From NCBI RefSeq assembly GCF_000308415.1, contig NZ_BAFS01000213.1:1-45172 (forward strand): 45,172 nt of DNA, written 5' to 3'. This document shows positions 33,142 through 43,924 of the stretch, piece after piece (position 1 is the first letter of the stretch; each line of letters starts with the position of its first letter). The translations under genes were made by a program, and so were the position numbers. Source of the stretch: Nocardia asiatica NBRC 100129 (GTDB taxonomy: Bacteria > Actinomycetota > Actinomycetes > Mycobacteriales > Mycobacteriaceae). The notes under the pieces are model-generated. The model was not told where the DNA came from. It worked only from the letters and a program-made list of their open reading frames with translations, and did no database searches.

Positions 33142-34176
33142 TCACAAGGAAGCCGGTGTATGCCCGGGCACAAGGATGCGCACGAGGAACATCCCGGTCG
33201 TCGCCGCCACTACCGCGGCCATCACAATGCCTCCCAACGCCCCGATCACGGCCGTGACCATCGCCGACTGCCCTGCCCGCCACAACGGGGTCGTGACCGT
33301 GGTGAAGGCGGCCAGCCCCGCGATCCAGCCGACCGCGTTGCCCCAGATCCACAGCACCGCACGATCCGACCAGCGCCGTAACACATACCACTGAGCGACG
33401 CCGATCGCGAACACCATCACAAGCGCCCCCGCGGCGACCACCGGCACCTGGACCGCGGCCGGCCAATTGCCCAATCGGTCTCCGTAGAGAACCGGCACCA
33501 GGCCGACGGTCCACGCGGCGAGCGCACCGGCCGCCGTGGCCATGATCCAGTCGCGGGTCGGGAATCCGTGCAACAACCAGCGCAGTACGCGACTCTGGGA
33601 AAAGGCGAGCACGCCGCCTTCGATCGTGGCCGCGATCAGCAGTGCGGCCGCGATCACGCCAGGCGCCGAGTCGACGGTCAGCGCACCCGCCGCAGCCGGT
33701 GCGGCGAAGCCGAGAGTCTCACCAGCGGTGACCGCGACGAACCAGCGACGGCTCAGCTCCCGGCGCGACGGCGTCGTCTTCTCCGCACCTAGGACGATCA
33801 CCACGTACGGATCATCCACGTCGATCCGGTGCCGTGGATGCGCCTTCTGATACAGCGCCTCCATCTGTTCGTGTTCCAGCGATCCGGGCGCCACGACGTG
33901 CCCGATACCTGTCGACCAGAACCCGTCGATCCTGATCGACGCCGGATGCGGTGACCGGAAGTTCCGCCACCACGCCTTCGTGGCGGCGTTCGCCACTCGG
34001 ACGACTACGCTGTCGCCCACCCGCACATACGACACCGGCAGGGCGATATGTCGCCCGGACGATCGCCCTCGGTACCGCAACTCCCCGATCGTCTGCTGTA
34101 ATCCGACCGGCAGTCGCAATGCCATCAACAGCGCCGATGCGGCCAGTCCTGGTCTCTCGTACCTGGTGATCGTCAC
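33142..34176 (-). CDS. Fusion of a Ddn-like split-barrel domain and a six-helix membrane domain
   Basis: A 344-residue protein that starts at a GTG with GGAGG 6 bases upstream; the longer upstream frame is not used. Residues ~20-130 resemble the deazaflavin (F420)-dependent nitroreductase/quinone-reductase split barrel: LRYRGRSSGRHIALPVSYVR, GDSVVVRVANAATKAWWRNF, PHPASIRIDGFW. Residues ~145-340 are a six-helix membrane domain homologous to the separate protein at 10599-11306 (RRWFVAVTAGETLGFAAPA, TPLWRAGQSAMVTAVIG). It sits beside a WS/DGAT, as its paralogue does. The job is unknown; a membrane-bound F420 or quinone reductase is an inference. Confidence 0.7.
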   Translation of the reverse strand: MTITRYERPGLAASALLMALRLPVGLQQTIGELRYRGRSSGRHIALPVSYVRVGDSVVVRVANAATKAWWRNFRSPHPASIRIDGFWSTGIGHVVAPGSLEHEQMEALYQKAHPRHRIDVDDPYVVIVLGAEKTTPSRRELSRRWFVAVTAGETLGFAAPAAAGALTVDSAPGVIAAALLIAATIEGGVLAFSQSRVLRWLLHGFPTRDWIMATAAGALAAWTVGLVPVLYGDRLGNWPAAVQVPVVAAGALVMVFAIGVAQWYVLRRWSDRAVLWIWGNAVGWIAGLAAFTTVTTPLWRAGQSAMVTAVIGALGGIVMAAVVAATTGMFLVRILVPGHTPASL

Positions 34177-34314
34177 GCGTACCTCCCCGGCGCACCGGAT
34201 TCGATTTCTTCCTCTCGATCTTTCGCGGCGTACACGCGCTCCCACAGAAGCGAAAGTCACCATCCGGCGGCCGTTTGTGATCTCCGCGAAACCCGGAATC
34301 GGACCTCGCCACTG

Positions 34315-34328
34315 AGGACGTTGGTCCC
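34315..34328. promoter_or_regulatory. DosR/DevR-type box in the divergent promoter before the CBS-BON gene
   Basis: AGGACGTTGGTCCC matches 11 of 14 core positions and has the expected G after it. It shares TGGTCCCGC with the box at 40901-40914. It is 117 bases before the CBS-BON start and 138 before the split-barrel gene start, so it could serve either; a GGACC half-site lies 16 bases to the left. Confidence 0.55.
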
Positions 34329-34445
34329 GCGTGCCGAAGGCAGGACGCCTCTCCCGAACCCGCCCGCGCCCCGTCACGCTGGGCATATGCCCTCGGAAGG
34401 GTCAGCATCGCCGTCCCGCACCCCCGCATCCGTGAGGTGATACCG

Positions 34446-35024
34446 ATGTACGCACGTGACGTCCTCAGCAGGCCCGTGGTGACAGTGCGGCCGGAGACAC
34501 CGCTGCGCGAGGCGACCGCGCTGCTGACCGCACATGGTTTCGCCGCGCTGCCGGTCGTCGACGAGCAGGGTCGGGTGATCGGCATGCTCGCCGAATCCGA
34601 CGCGCTGGGGGCCGGCCCCGGCATGGCGAGCGCCACCGTCGGAGCGGTGATGTCGGTCCCGGTGGAGGTGATCACGCCCGGCACCGATACCTCGACGATC
34701 GCCTCTCGCCTGCTCGCCGGACATCTGCGGTCTCTGCCGGTCGTCGAGGCCGGACTGCTCGTCGGGATCGTGTCCCGTCGCGACCTGCTGCGCGCTCTGA
34801 TCAGTGACGACGCCACCCTCGAGGCGAAAATTCGAGTGCTGCTGGACGAATACGCCGGCAGCCGTCGGCAGTGGTCCATCGACGTGGCCGAGGGAGCGGT
34901 CACCATTCGGGGCATCTTCGCCGACCCGAGCGAACAACACGTTATCGCCGCCCTCGCCGGCACCGTGGACGGTGTACACGACGTCGAGGTGATAGACGAC
35001 GCCAGGATCGCGCCCGACCGCTGA
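34446..35024 (+). CDS. CBS-CBS-BON domain protein
   Basis: A 192-residue cytoplasmic protein. Residues ~8-60 and ~70-120 are the two CBS motifs (RPVVTVRPETPLREATALL with AALPVVDEQGRVIGML; TDTSTIASRLLAGHLRSLPV with GLLVGIVSRRDLL). Residues ~130-190 form a BON domain (DEYAGSRRQWSIDVAEGAVT to HDVEVIDDARI). CBS pairs bind adenylates; BON domains contact membranes or sugars. It resembles Hrp1/Rv2626c of the DosR regulon but with an added BON domain. The ATG at 34446 has AGGTGA 5 bases upstream; the GTG at 34437 is rejected. Confidence 0.92.
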   Translation: MYARDVLSRPVVTVRPETPLREATALLTAHGFAALPVVDEQGRVIGMLAESDALGAGPGMASATVGAVMSVPVEVITPGTDTSTIASRLLAGHLRSLPVVEAGLLVGIVSRRDLLRALISDDATLEAKIRVLLDEYAGSRRQWSIDVAEGAVTIRGIFADPSEQHVIAALAGTVDGVHDVEVIDDARIAPDR

Positions 35025-35175
35025 ACGGCCGCCAACGGCCAGGTCTTCCGGAAGGCGCGGCCCCGCCTCCGCTCATCCCCGCGGCAAGGTGGCCGACTGA
35101 CCCGGCGCTGCCCACCTTCACCTTGCCCGGCGCCAGGGCCGCGGACAGACTTCGGCCAGCTGCTTGCTGAGGCGC

Positions 35176-35427
35176 TCAGCGCGAATCGATGAGGAAATCG
35201 ACGCAAGACCGGATTGTGGCGAGCCTAGGGTATTCGCTCTCCTCGATCCGGCGGCTTGCGGTCGAGAGGCGCTCGACAAATGTCTGGAAATCGATCGAGT
35301 CGAGCTCCAGCGTGCTGCGCAGCGACTCGTCTCGGCCGATGGCCGCGATCTCGGCGTCGGTGGCGAAGCCGCGCAGTGATTCTCGTACGACGTCCTCGGC
35401 GGTCTCACGGGAAAGGGTTCCGGGCAT
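35176..35427 (-). CDS. Acyl carrier protein
   Basis: An 83-residue acidic helical protein with the phosphopantetheine attachment site LELDSIDFQTFVERL (Ser44). It is the last gene of a five-gene operon and begins 6 bases after the stop of the E2 gene. An ACP directly behind E2 suggests that the acyl group made by the dehydrogenase complex, or one activated by the synthetase, is moved to a carrier protein instead of, or in addition to, CoA (inference). Related ACP-containing keto-acid dehydrogenase operons exist in Streptomyces. Confidence 0.88.
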   Translation of the reverse strand: MPGTLSRETAEDVVRESLRGFATDAEIAAIGRDESLRSTLELDSIDFQTFVERLSTASRRIEESEYPRLATIRSCVDFLIDSR

Positions 35428-35433
35428 CGGGTA

Positions 35434-36936
35434 TCACAACTCCTCTGGATGCTGAAGAAGGTCGGAGATCGTATTGAGGAAGCGGGCGCCGACCGCGCCG
35501 TCGCTGGCGCGATGATCCGCCGACAGGGTCGCGGTCACTTGGGGACGCACGCCCAGAAGTCCGTCCACCGCGCAGGGGCGTTCGGTGATGGCGCCGAATC
35601 CGACGATCGCGACCTGTGGCGCGGCGATCACACCGTAGACCGAATCAACCCCCAGCTCACCGAGGTTCGTCACCGTAATGGTCGCCGGAACGGCGTCAGC
35701 GGAACGCAGCCGGGCCGTGCGAGCTCTGCCGACCACGCCGCGCAGTGCCTCCATTATCGCCGACGGAGCGAGCGTGTCGGCATCGGGAATGGTGGGCACC
35801 ATGATGCCGCCGCCGCGCAGCGACACCACGACCCCGAGATGGACAGCGGACGCCGGTCGGAACTCCTCGTCGAGCCAGTGCCCGTTCAGCTGGGGCACCT
35901 TCTTCGCAGCTCGCACCGTCGCGCACAGCAGCAGGGCAGGCGCCAGGATCCGGGCTGGAACCGGGATCTGCCGGTTCGTCTCCTCCAGCCAGCGTGATGT
36001 GGTGTCCATATCGATGGTGGCGGACAAGTAGTAATGCGGCACGGTCTGCTTCGACCTGGTCATGGCAGCCGCGATCAGCTTCCGGACCGCGATCGGATCA
36101 TGTTGCCGCGCCTCGCGCAAGACGTCGGACGTCGGGCGGGAGGGCTGCCCCGGCACAGATTCCCGGGCGGAAGCACCGTCGGCATCAGTGGCATGCACAT
36201 CGCGCGCACGCACCGCACCAGCCGGACCGGTACCCGAGACGCTCGCCAGATCGATTCCCGATTCGGCGGCCAACCGACGCGCGTACCCCGAGGCGCGCGC
36301 CACATCCGTTCGTCCCGGAAGGTATTCGACGCCCTCCCGCGGCACGGCTCGTTCCCTGAGCGCGGCCGCCGATCCCACGGCAGGCGCTCCGTCGGCCGGG
36401 CTCGTGGGGGCACGATCACCACGCGGTTGCGCCCGCCCGCCGGAAGAACTCGCGCCCTCGATGTCGGCGCGCACAATGCGACCACCGGGCCCCGACCCGT
36501 GAACGGTCGCGAGGTCGATACCGGCTTCGTCCGCCAGCCGCCGAATCAGCGGCGTCGCACGAGAACCATTGTCTCTGGAAACTCCCGCACCCGAAATGAG
36601 CTCGGGTTTCGCGGGCCCTATCGTACCCGCTGTGTGGGCCGGTGCCGTTTCCTTGCCTTCGCTGGGAGGGCGAGGAGGTGAAGCGGCGTTTTGCGTCTCG
36701 GTGGCGGTTTCGATCGTCGCCAGCGTGGTGCCGACCGGTACCTTGCTACCTTCCGGGACCAGGATGGACGCGATGACGCCGTCATCGAAGCATTCGACCT
36801 CGATCGCCGCCTTGGTGGTGTCCACCTCCGCGACAACGTCCCCCTTGTGCACGACATCGCCAGGGTGCACGAGCCAGTGCAGTAGTGTGCCCTCGACCAT
36901 GTCGGCGCCGAGTGACGGCATCCGGAACTCGGCCAT
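35434..36936 (-). CDS. Dihydrolipoamide acyltransferase (E2) of a keto-acid dehydrogenase complex
   Basis: A 500-residue E2. Residues ~1-77 form a lipoyl domain with the lipoyl lysine in VDTTKAAIE (K42). Two peripheral-subunit-binding domains follow: ~125-165 (ATPLIRRLADEAGIDLATVH) and ~212-250 (SGYARRLAAESGIDLASVSG). The catalytic domain fills ~270-500 and ends with the active-site DHRASDG (H475, D479). Most E2s have a single such binding domain. No E3 gene is nearby. The gene is separated from E1 beta by 1 base. Confidence 0.95.
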   Translation of the reverse strand: MAEFRMPSLGADMVEGTLLHWLVHPGDVVHKGDVVAEVDTTKAAIEVECFDDGVIASILVPEGSKVPVGTTLATIETATETQNAASPPRPPSEGKETAPAHTAGTIGPAKPELISGAGVSRDNGSRATPLIRRLADEAGIDLATVHGSGPGGRIVRADIEGASSSGGRAQPRGDRAPTSPADGAPAVGSAAALRERAVPREGVEYLPGRTDVARASGYARRLAAESGIDLASVSGTGPAGAVRARDVHATDADGASARESVPGQPSRPTSDVLREARQHDPIAVRKLIAAAMTRSKQTVPHYYLSATIDMDTTSRWLEETNRQIPVPARILAPALLLCATVRAAKKVPQLNGHWLDEEFRPASAVHLGVVVSLRGGGIMVPTIPDADTLAPSAIMEALRGVVGRARTARLRSADAVPATITVTNLGELGVDSVYGVIAAPQVAIVGFGAITERPCAVDGLLGVRPQVTATLSADHRASDGAVGARFLNTISDLLQHPEEL

Positions 36937-36937
36937 G

Positions 36938-37906
36938 TCAGCTCACCGCCTTGCGGACGGCGTCGACGACGGCATCCGGCCGCGGTAGCGCCGCCTCCTC
37001 CAACTGGCGTGCGTACGGAATCGGCACCTCGGCGGTACAGACCCGGACGACCGGGGCGTCGAGGTCGTAGTAGGCGTGTTCGGCCGCGCGGGCGGCGATT
37101 TCGGCCGCGATGCCGACGCTGCGCCACCCTTCGTCGACAATCACCAGACGATGCGTGCGCGCTACCGACTCGAGCACTGTCCTGTCGTCCAGCGGCCGCA
37201 GGCTGCGCAGATCGATGACTTCCGCGGCGATTCCCTCGTCGGCGAGCAGCCCCGCGGCCGCCTCGGCGATCGGCAGCGTGCCTCCATAGGCGACGACGGT
37301 GACATCGGTTCCGGCCCGCCGGAGCACTGCTCGGTCGATGTCGACCGCGCCCGCGTCCGGGGGCAATTCGCTCTCGCTGTTGTACAGCGCGATCGGCTCG
37401 AAGATCACAACCGGGTCCGGATCCTGCAGCGCGGTCCACAGCATCCCGCGGGCGTCAGCCACTGTGGCCGGTGAAACTACCCGCAGTCCGGGAATATGCG
37501 CGTAAAAGGCCTCGAGGCTGTGCGAATGCTGGGCGGCGAGCTGGCGGCCCGCGCCGGTCGCCATCCGGATCACCAGTGGCACCCCGAGCTGCCCGCCCGA
37601 CATGTGCCGCAACGTCGCGGCGTTGTTGAGGATCTGGTCCAGCGCGAGCAGGCTGAAGTTGCCGGTCATGACCTCGACGATCGGCCGCATACCGCCCAGC
37701 GCCGCACCGATTCCCGCGCCGACGAACGCCGATTCGCTCAGTGGGGTGTCCCGGATCCGGCGTGGACCGTATTCCTCGAGCAGGCCGCGGCTCACGCCGA
37801 AGCAGCCGCCGTACGCACCGACATCCTCACCCATCAGGAAGACGCGGTCATCGCGATCCAACGCTTCCCGCAGCGCTTCGCGCATCGCATCCCGGTAGGT
37901 GATCAT
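36938..37906 (-). CDS. pdhB: Pyruvate/2-oxoacid dehydrogenase E1 beta subunit
   Basis: A 322-residue transketolase-like E1 beta. It shows [59 protein letters not shown] and the C-terminal [20 protein letters not shown]. With E1 alpha it forms the thiamine-diphosphate heterotetramer that decarboxylates a 2-oxo acid and acylates the lipoyl arm of E2. It overlaps the E1 alpha gene by ATGA. The substrate (pyruvate, acetoin or branched-chain oxo acid) is not fixed by sequence alone. Confidence 0.94.
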   Translation of the reverse strand: MITYRDAMREALREALDRDDRVFLMGEDVGAYGGCFGVSRGLLEEYGPRRIRDTPLSESAFVGAGIGAALGGMRPIVEVMTGNFSLLALDQILNNAATLRHMSGGQLGVPLVIRMATGAGRQLAAQHSHSLEAFYAHIPGLRVVSPATVADARGMLWTALQDPDPVVIFEPIALYNSESELPPDAGAVDIDRAVLRRAGTDVTVVAYGGTLPIAEAAAGLLADEGIAAEVIDLRSLRPLDDRTVLESVARTHRLVIVDEGWRSVGIAAEIAARAAEHAYYDLDAPVVRVCTAEVPIPYARQLEEAALPRPDAVVDAVRKAVS

Positions 37907-38906
37907 GATCGCTCCGCGTACACGTGACGGGTCAGATCGGCCACGGGTTCCAGCGGTCCTGACTCGGCCGCGGCGATCGCATCGTCGAGTTCGGCGTCGA
38001 CGGCGGCCTCGAGGGCCGACAAGCCCTGCTCACTCAGGTCTCCCGACGCCCGCAGTTCGGCGGACAGTCGGGGAATCGGATCACGCGCCTTCCACCGCTC
38101 GATCTCGGCTTTGTCCCGGTAGCGGTCGGCGTCGTAGAGCGAATGCGCGCGGAACCGGTAGGTCCGCAATTCAAGGAAGCAGGGTCCGCCGCCACCGCGA
38201 ATGGATTCCACCGCCCGCCGGGTGGCCGCCGCTACAGCCTCCGCGTCCATGCCGTCGACGGGCCAGGACATCAATCCGTAGGTCGCCGCGCGCAGTGCCA
38301 GATCGGTGACCGCGTGCTCCCGATGCAGCGCGGTACCCATCGCGAATCGGTTGTTCTCACACGCGAACAAGATGGGAAGCCGCCACAACGCGGCGAGATT
38401 CAAGCATTCGTGGAACTCGCCCTCGGCGGCGGCACCGTCACCGAACAGGCACACCGTCACCACCGGGCGGTCCCGCAAGGCGTCGGCCAGAGCGAGCCCG
38501 ACCGCCAACGGCAGCCCACCGCCGACGATCGCGTTGCCGCCGAAGAAGCGGCGGCCGGCATCGAACAGATGCATGGAACCGCCCCGGCCCCCACTGCAAC
38601 CGGACGCACGCCCGAACATCTCGGCCATCAAAGCCGCCATCGGAATGCCGCGCGCCAGCGCGTGCCCGTGTTCGCGATAGGTCGACACCACGGCGTCCTC
38701 GGGCCCGATTTCCCGCAGCAGCCCGGCCGCGACAGCTTCCTCGCCCACGTACAGGTGCAGGAAGCCGCGGATCTTCTCGGCGCTGTAGAGACGCACGCAG
38801 CGTTCCTCGAATCGCCGGATACGAATCATCTGCCGCAGCAACTCGAGTCGCTCCGCGGTAGCCAGGGGGCGCCGATCACCGACATGGTCGGGCAGTCCGG
38901 TGGCGG

Positions 38907-38910
<4 letters not shown>
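37903..38910 (-). CDS. pdhA: Pyruvate/2-oxoacid dehydrogenase E1 alpha subunit
   Basis: A 335-residue E1 alpha. The thiamine-diphosphate motif begins [20 protein letters not shown] and ends in CENN. Other family points are [37 protein letters not shown] and [15 protein letters not shown]. The size and the MHLFD loop agree with pyruvate/acetoin-type E1 alpha. It overlaps both the synthetase gene upstream and E1 beta downstream by 4 bases, so the operon is tightly coupled. Confidence 0.94.
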
Positions 38911-40709
<1,799 letters not shown>

Positions 40710-40827
40710 TTCTGCCTCCGCAGTCCAGTCAACGACGGAGACCCCACCAGCCGGGAGGGCGCAAAGACCATCCCCAATAGTGACCTCCGTCGTCTCCCTG
40801 GCGATGACGGTCGGTACCCACCATGAC

Positions 40828-40839
40828 GGACCTTCGCCC
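40828..40839 (-). promoter_or_regulatory. Possible DosR-type box before the synthetase/dehydrogenase operon
   Basis: GGACCTTCGCCC has the GGxC-N4-GxCC symmetry of a DosR box (9 of 14 in the full core) and recurs exactly at 31028-31039 in another intergenic region. It lies 118 bases before the synthetase start. Weak alone; interesting because of the recurrence and the strong box at 40901 in the same promoter region. Confidence 0.35.
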
Positions 40840-40900
40840 TGTGCAGCGCCAACCCGCCCCACAAGACGGCCTACGGCGGAGCCGAGCAGCGGAACCGGCG

Positions 40901-40914
40901 GTGACCATGGTCCC
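40901..40914 (+). promoter_or_regulatory. DosR/DevR-type box before the flavodoxin-M50 protease genes
   Basis: GTGACCATGGTCCC matches 11 of 14 core positions, is nearly palindromic and continues into GCC. Its end is 58 bases before the flavodoxin start. It shares TGGTCCCGC with the box at 34315. Confidence 0.6.
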
Positions 40915-40972
40915 GCCAGCCCGGGCATGAGGCCTCTCACCGAGCGGGACGCGCGCGAGGAGGCTTCTCGAT

Positions 40973-41527
40973 ATGAATCAGGAAAAGCCCCGCATCGCGA
41001 TCGTCTACGCGACCGCACAGGGATCGACCCGCGATATCGCCGAGTTCATCAGCGACGAACTGGCGGGCCGCGACGCGACAGTCGAACTCGCCGATATCGA
41101 CCATGCCCCCGACTTGTCCCGCTTCGACACACTCGTCCTGGGTAGCGCCGTGCACAATATGGACTTTCTGCCCGCTGCCACCGACTACATGCGCACCCAC
41201 CGTGACGAGCTCTCCCGCCGCGACGTCTGGCTGTTCAGTGTGGGACTCGGCCCGGCCCTGCGCGGGCCGATCGGCCGCCGCGTCGGCCGCATCGTACCGA
41301 AGAAGATCGCTACCCTGCGCGATTCCATCGCGGCACACGACTACCGCGCGTTCGCAGGACGTTACGAACGCACGGGCATCTCCCTGCGCGCCCGTATCCT
41401 CTACCGGCTTATGGGCGGCGGCCACTACGGGGACCTGCGCGACTGGGCGGCGGTCCGCGCGTGGACGGACACCATCGCCCAGAGTCTGCGGCTGCCGCAG
41501 CCCCGCTCCACAACGATCCACCCGTGA
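40973..41527 (+). CDS. Flavodoxin-domain protein (HemG-like)
   Basis: A 184-residue protein with the flavodoxin phosphate loop [17 protein letters not shown], the second FMN loop [20 protein letters not shown] and the third [10 protein letters not shown]. The layout resembles HemG-type protoporphyrinogen oxidases and other long-lived flavodoxin-fold oxidoreductases, but the match is not enough to claim that role. GAGGAGG precedes the ATG by about 9 bases. It heads a plus-strand group with the M50 protease 137 bases downstream. Confidence 0.87.
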   Translation: MNQEKPRIAIVYATAQGSTRDIAEFISDELAGRDATVELADIDHAPDLSRFDTLVLGSAVHNMDFLPAATDYMRTHRDELSRRDVWLFSVGLGPALRGPIGRRVGRIVPKKIATLRDSIAAHDYRAFAGRYERTGISLRARILYRLMGGGHYGDLRDWAAVRAWTDTIAQSLRLPQPRSTTIHP

Positions 41528-41664
41528 AGGCTCACCCATGGGCTACCACCGCGACCCCCTCGCACCCGCGGTCCGCACAGCACAGAATCGACCCGCTCAC
41601 CGGAAAAGTGTCTCGTGATCATTCGAGACCGGACTACCACTACGACGCGGGACGGAATGGCGTG

Positions 41665-42843
41665 ATGGGTCGAACACTTCCGCTCGGCCGGATCTCCGGC
41701 ATCCGGCTCGGCGCACACTGGTCGGCTCTGGTCACGGTCGGACTGTTCACTTGGATCCTGGGCTCTTACCTGACCGGCACGGCCACGACGGCCGTAGTGT
41801 GGGCGACAGCGGTCATCGGTGCCGTCATGCTGTGTGCGGCGCTACTGGCACATGAGCTCGCACATTCGCTCATCGCCCGACGCAACGGGGTTCGGGTCGA
41901 ACGGATCGTGCTGTGGCTGCTCGGTGGTGTTTCCGAATTGACCGACGAGCCGCGGGAGGCGCGGGCCGATCTGCGCATCGCATTGGCCGGACCGGTCACC
42001 AGCCTCGCGATCGCGCTCGTCGCGTTCGCCGGTGCCGCTGCCAGTGCGGCGGCGGACCCGGACGGGCCGATCACCGCTGTCCTGGTATGGCTGGCTGTCA
42101 TGAATGCGGTGCTGGGGTTGTTCAACCTGCTCCCCGGCGCCCCTCTCGATGGTGGCCGCGTGTTGCGCGCCGCGATCTGGTGGCGCACCGGCGACCGGTT
42201 GCGGGCGGCGACCTGGGCCGCGCGGAGCGGACAGGTCCTCGGCACCGTTCTGCTCATGCTCGGTCTCGCCGAGTTGATCCTGTTCGGACATCTCGGCGGT
42301 GTGTGGCTGATGTTGCTCGGCTGGTTCCTGCAGTCCGCGGCATTCGCCGAACTCACTGTTGCCGGACTACGACATCGGCTGGGCGACAGCAAGGTCCGGG
42401 ACGTGATGACCGCCCGTCCGGTGGCGATTCCGGCAGCATGGTCGATCTCCGAGCTGCTGCACTCGAACGCGGTGGCCACCGGCCATCGGGTCTTCCCGGT
42501 CGTCGACGACGCCGGTCATCCGACCGCTGTCGTGGCCTGGTCCGATCTGGCCGCGGTCGCCGAACCCGCACGCGCCACCACCACGGTGGGCCGCGCTGCC
42601 CGCGCGCTACCCACCGGTGCGATCGCCCGGGAAGACGAGCCGCTCAGCGATGTCGCGTCCCGGGCGGTGCTACGGCCCAACTTGGACGCCGTCGCCGTCA
42701 TCGACGCCGACGGCAGGCTCACCGGGCTGATCACCTCGACCGATCTGGTCCTCGCCTGTGATCGCTCCGCCCTCGGCCTGCCGCTGCGAATCGGTGAGCG
42801 CCCGCGTCTTCCGTCGGCCATCTACGAAGGAAGGACGCCATGA
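41665..42843 (+). CDS. M50 (site-2-protease type) membrane metallopeptidase with CBS pair
   Basis: A 392-residue protein. About six transmembrane helices span residues ~15-225. The zinc motif is H63-E-L-A-H67 inside a helix, and the second metal ligand lies in [13 protein letters not shown] (D162). Residues ~230-360 form two CBS motifs ([20 protein letters not shown] with [33 protein letters not shown]). This is the architecture of Rv2625c, a DosR-regulon gene in M. tuberculosis. I start at the ATG at 41665; the frame is open further upstream but is not similar. It overlaps the next gene by ATGA. Confidence 0.93.
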   Translation: MGRTLPLGRISGIRLGAHWSALVTVGLFTWILGSYLTGTATTAVVWATAVIGAVMLCAALLAHELAHSLIARRNGVRVERIVLWLLGGVSELTDEPREARADLRIALAGPVTSLAIALVAFAGAAASAAADPDGPITAVLVWLAVMNAVLGLFNLLPGAPLDGGRVLRAAIWWRTGDRLRAATWAARSGQVLGTVLLMLGLAELILFGHLGGVWLMLLGWFLQSAAFAELTVAGLRHRLGDSKVRDVMTARPVAIPAAWSISELLHSNAVATGHRVFPVVDDAGHPTAVVAWSDLAAVAEPARATTTVGRAARALPTGAIAREDEPLSDVASRAVLRPNLDAVAVIDADGRLTGLITSTDLVLACDRSALGLPLRIGERPRLPSAIYEGRTP

Positions 42844-43283
42844 CATCCGCACCGGTCATCCGGGACGAACCGCGGCCGATCTTCCGCGACCGTCGCGTGC
42901 CGGCGGGGCTGCTCGAGCACTACCGAGGCGATCCGGACGCGATCGTGCTCGGCCTCGCTCGCGGCGGCGTGTCCGTCGCCTGGGAAATCGCCGCCGCACT
43001 CGGCGCACTGCTGGACACACTCATCGTGCGGAAGCTCGGCGTTCCCGGGAGTCCGGAGTTCGCACTTGGGGAGTCGTCGGCCGGGCCGCGAATCGACCGC
43101 CGTCGCGCACGCCCGCCGCGGATGCCATTTCCGGAAACTTCATCGGTGCGGTTCAACCGCATCCTCGATTCATGGTTCCCGACCGCGTTCTCCCACCTTC
43201 GGCAGATACTTCAGCCAGTCGATTCGGGCGAACAGGACGACGGCGGCGAGAAGCGCGATCTGGATCGCTATTCCGAAAGGTGA
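42840..43283 (+). pseudogene. Truncated phosphoribosyltransferase-domain gene (DosR-regulon type)
   Basis: The first ~77 residues match the start of phosphoribosyltransferase-like proteins such as Rv0571c/Rv2030c: [60 protein letters not shown]. After FALGE (near 43070) the similarity stops, although the family continues through the PRPP-binding loop for at least 130 more residues. The remaining frame is antisense to the convergent VTT gene from 43170 on and is probably non-coding. The catalytic PRPP loop is missing, so no transferase activity is expected. It overlaps the M50 gene by 4 bases. Confidence 0.75.
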
Positions 43284-43760
43284 AGTGAGCGAATCGAGGA
43301 ATGTGTCGCCGAGTTCTCGCTCTGCGACGGTGGTCGCCGCGACATAGAACGAATAACTGACGAGTCTGCCCGCGATGTGCGCGAGGGTTATCGGGAGCAA
43401 TCGCACGCCCATCAGCCCGGCCGCTTCGAACATCTGCGCGGACGGCAACGGTGACACCACGAATACGGCGAGTCCGGCGAGAGAACGCCCGGTGTGGCCG
43501 GTGACATACCGGTTGGCGGCCTCGAGAGAGGCCTTGCGGTGGTCGCCGAGATGGTCGCGCACACGGTTGGTGACGACCGCCAGCAGGTAGCGACCGGCTC
43601 CTGAGGAGAAGGCACCGAGGATGACCACGGCGACCGGCTCCAGGTGCCAATTCAACCCGAGGAGCGCCACAACCAGCGCGCCGGGCGGACCGAACGCGGG
43701 CATGAGGTTCACCGCGAAAACCGTCGCGATGAACGCCAGGTAGTACAGCGCCGGATTCAT
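43170..43760 (-). CDS. VTT/SNARE-associated (DedA-like) membrane protein
   Basis: A 196-residue protein with about five hydrophobic segments. Family signs are [20 protein letters not shown] near the start, the re-entrant [13 protein letters not shown] region, and [20 protein letters not shown] with the conserved proline, then [15 protein letters not shown] proteins move lipids or undecaprenyl/aminophospholipid carriers across membranes; this one has no assigned substrate. Its 3' end overlaps the tail frame of the truncated phosphoribosyltransferase by 114 bases, which supports that frame being spurious there. Confidence 0.82.
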   Translation of the reverse strand: MNPALYYLAFIATVFAVNLMPAFGPPGALVVALLGLNWHLEPVAVVILGAFSSGAGRYLLAVVTNRVRDHLGDHRKASLEAANRYVTGHTGRSLAGLAVFVVSPLPSAQMFEAAGLMGVRLLPITLAHIAGRLVSYSFYVAATTVAERELGDTFLDSLTSPFGIAIQIALLAAVVLFARIDWLKYLPKVGERGREP

Positions 43761-43924
43761 GGTGCTCCGGTTCCGTCCGGCGCCTGCGAATCAGCCTTCA
43801 TCGCACCTTCTCTGCCCTGTGTGCCCGCGCTTGTCGAGTACATCAGGCGTATGCGGACCCGGCCAGAGAAAAAGGTCACCCGACGTCGCTACCGTTCGAC
43901 TCCGCCGAGCGTGAATCGGCCGAG

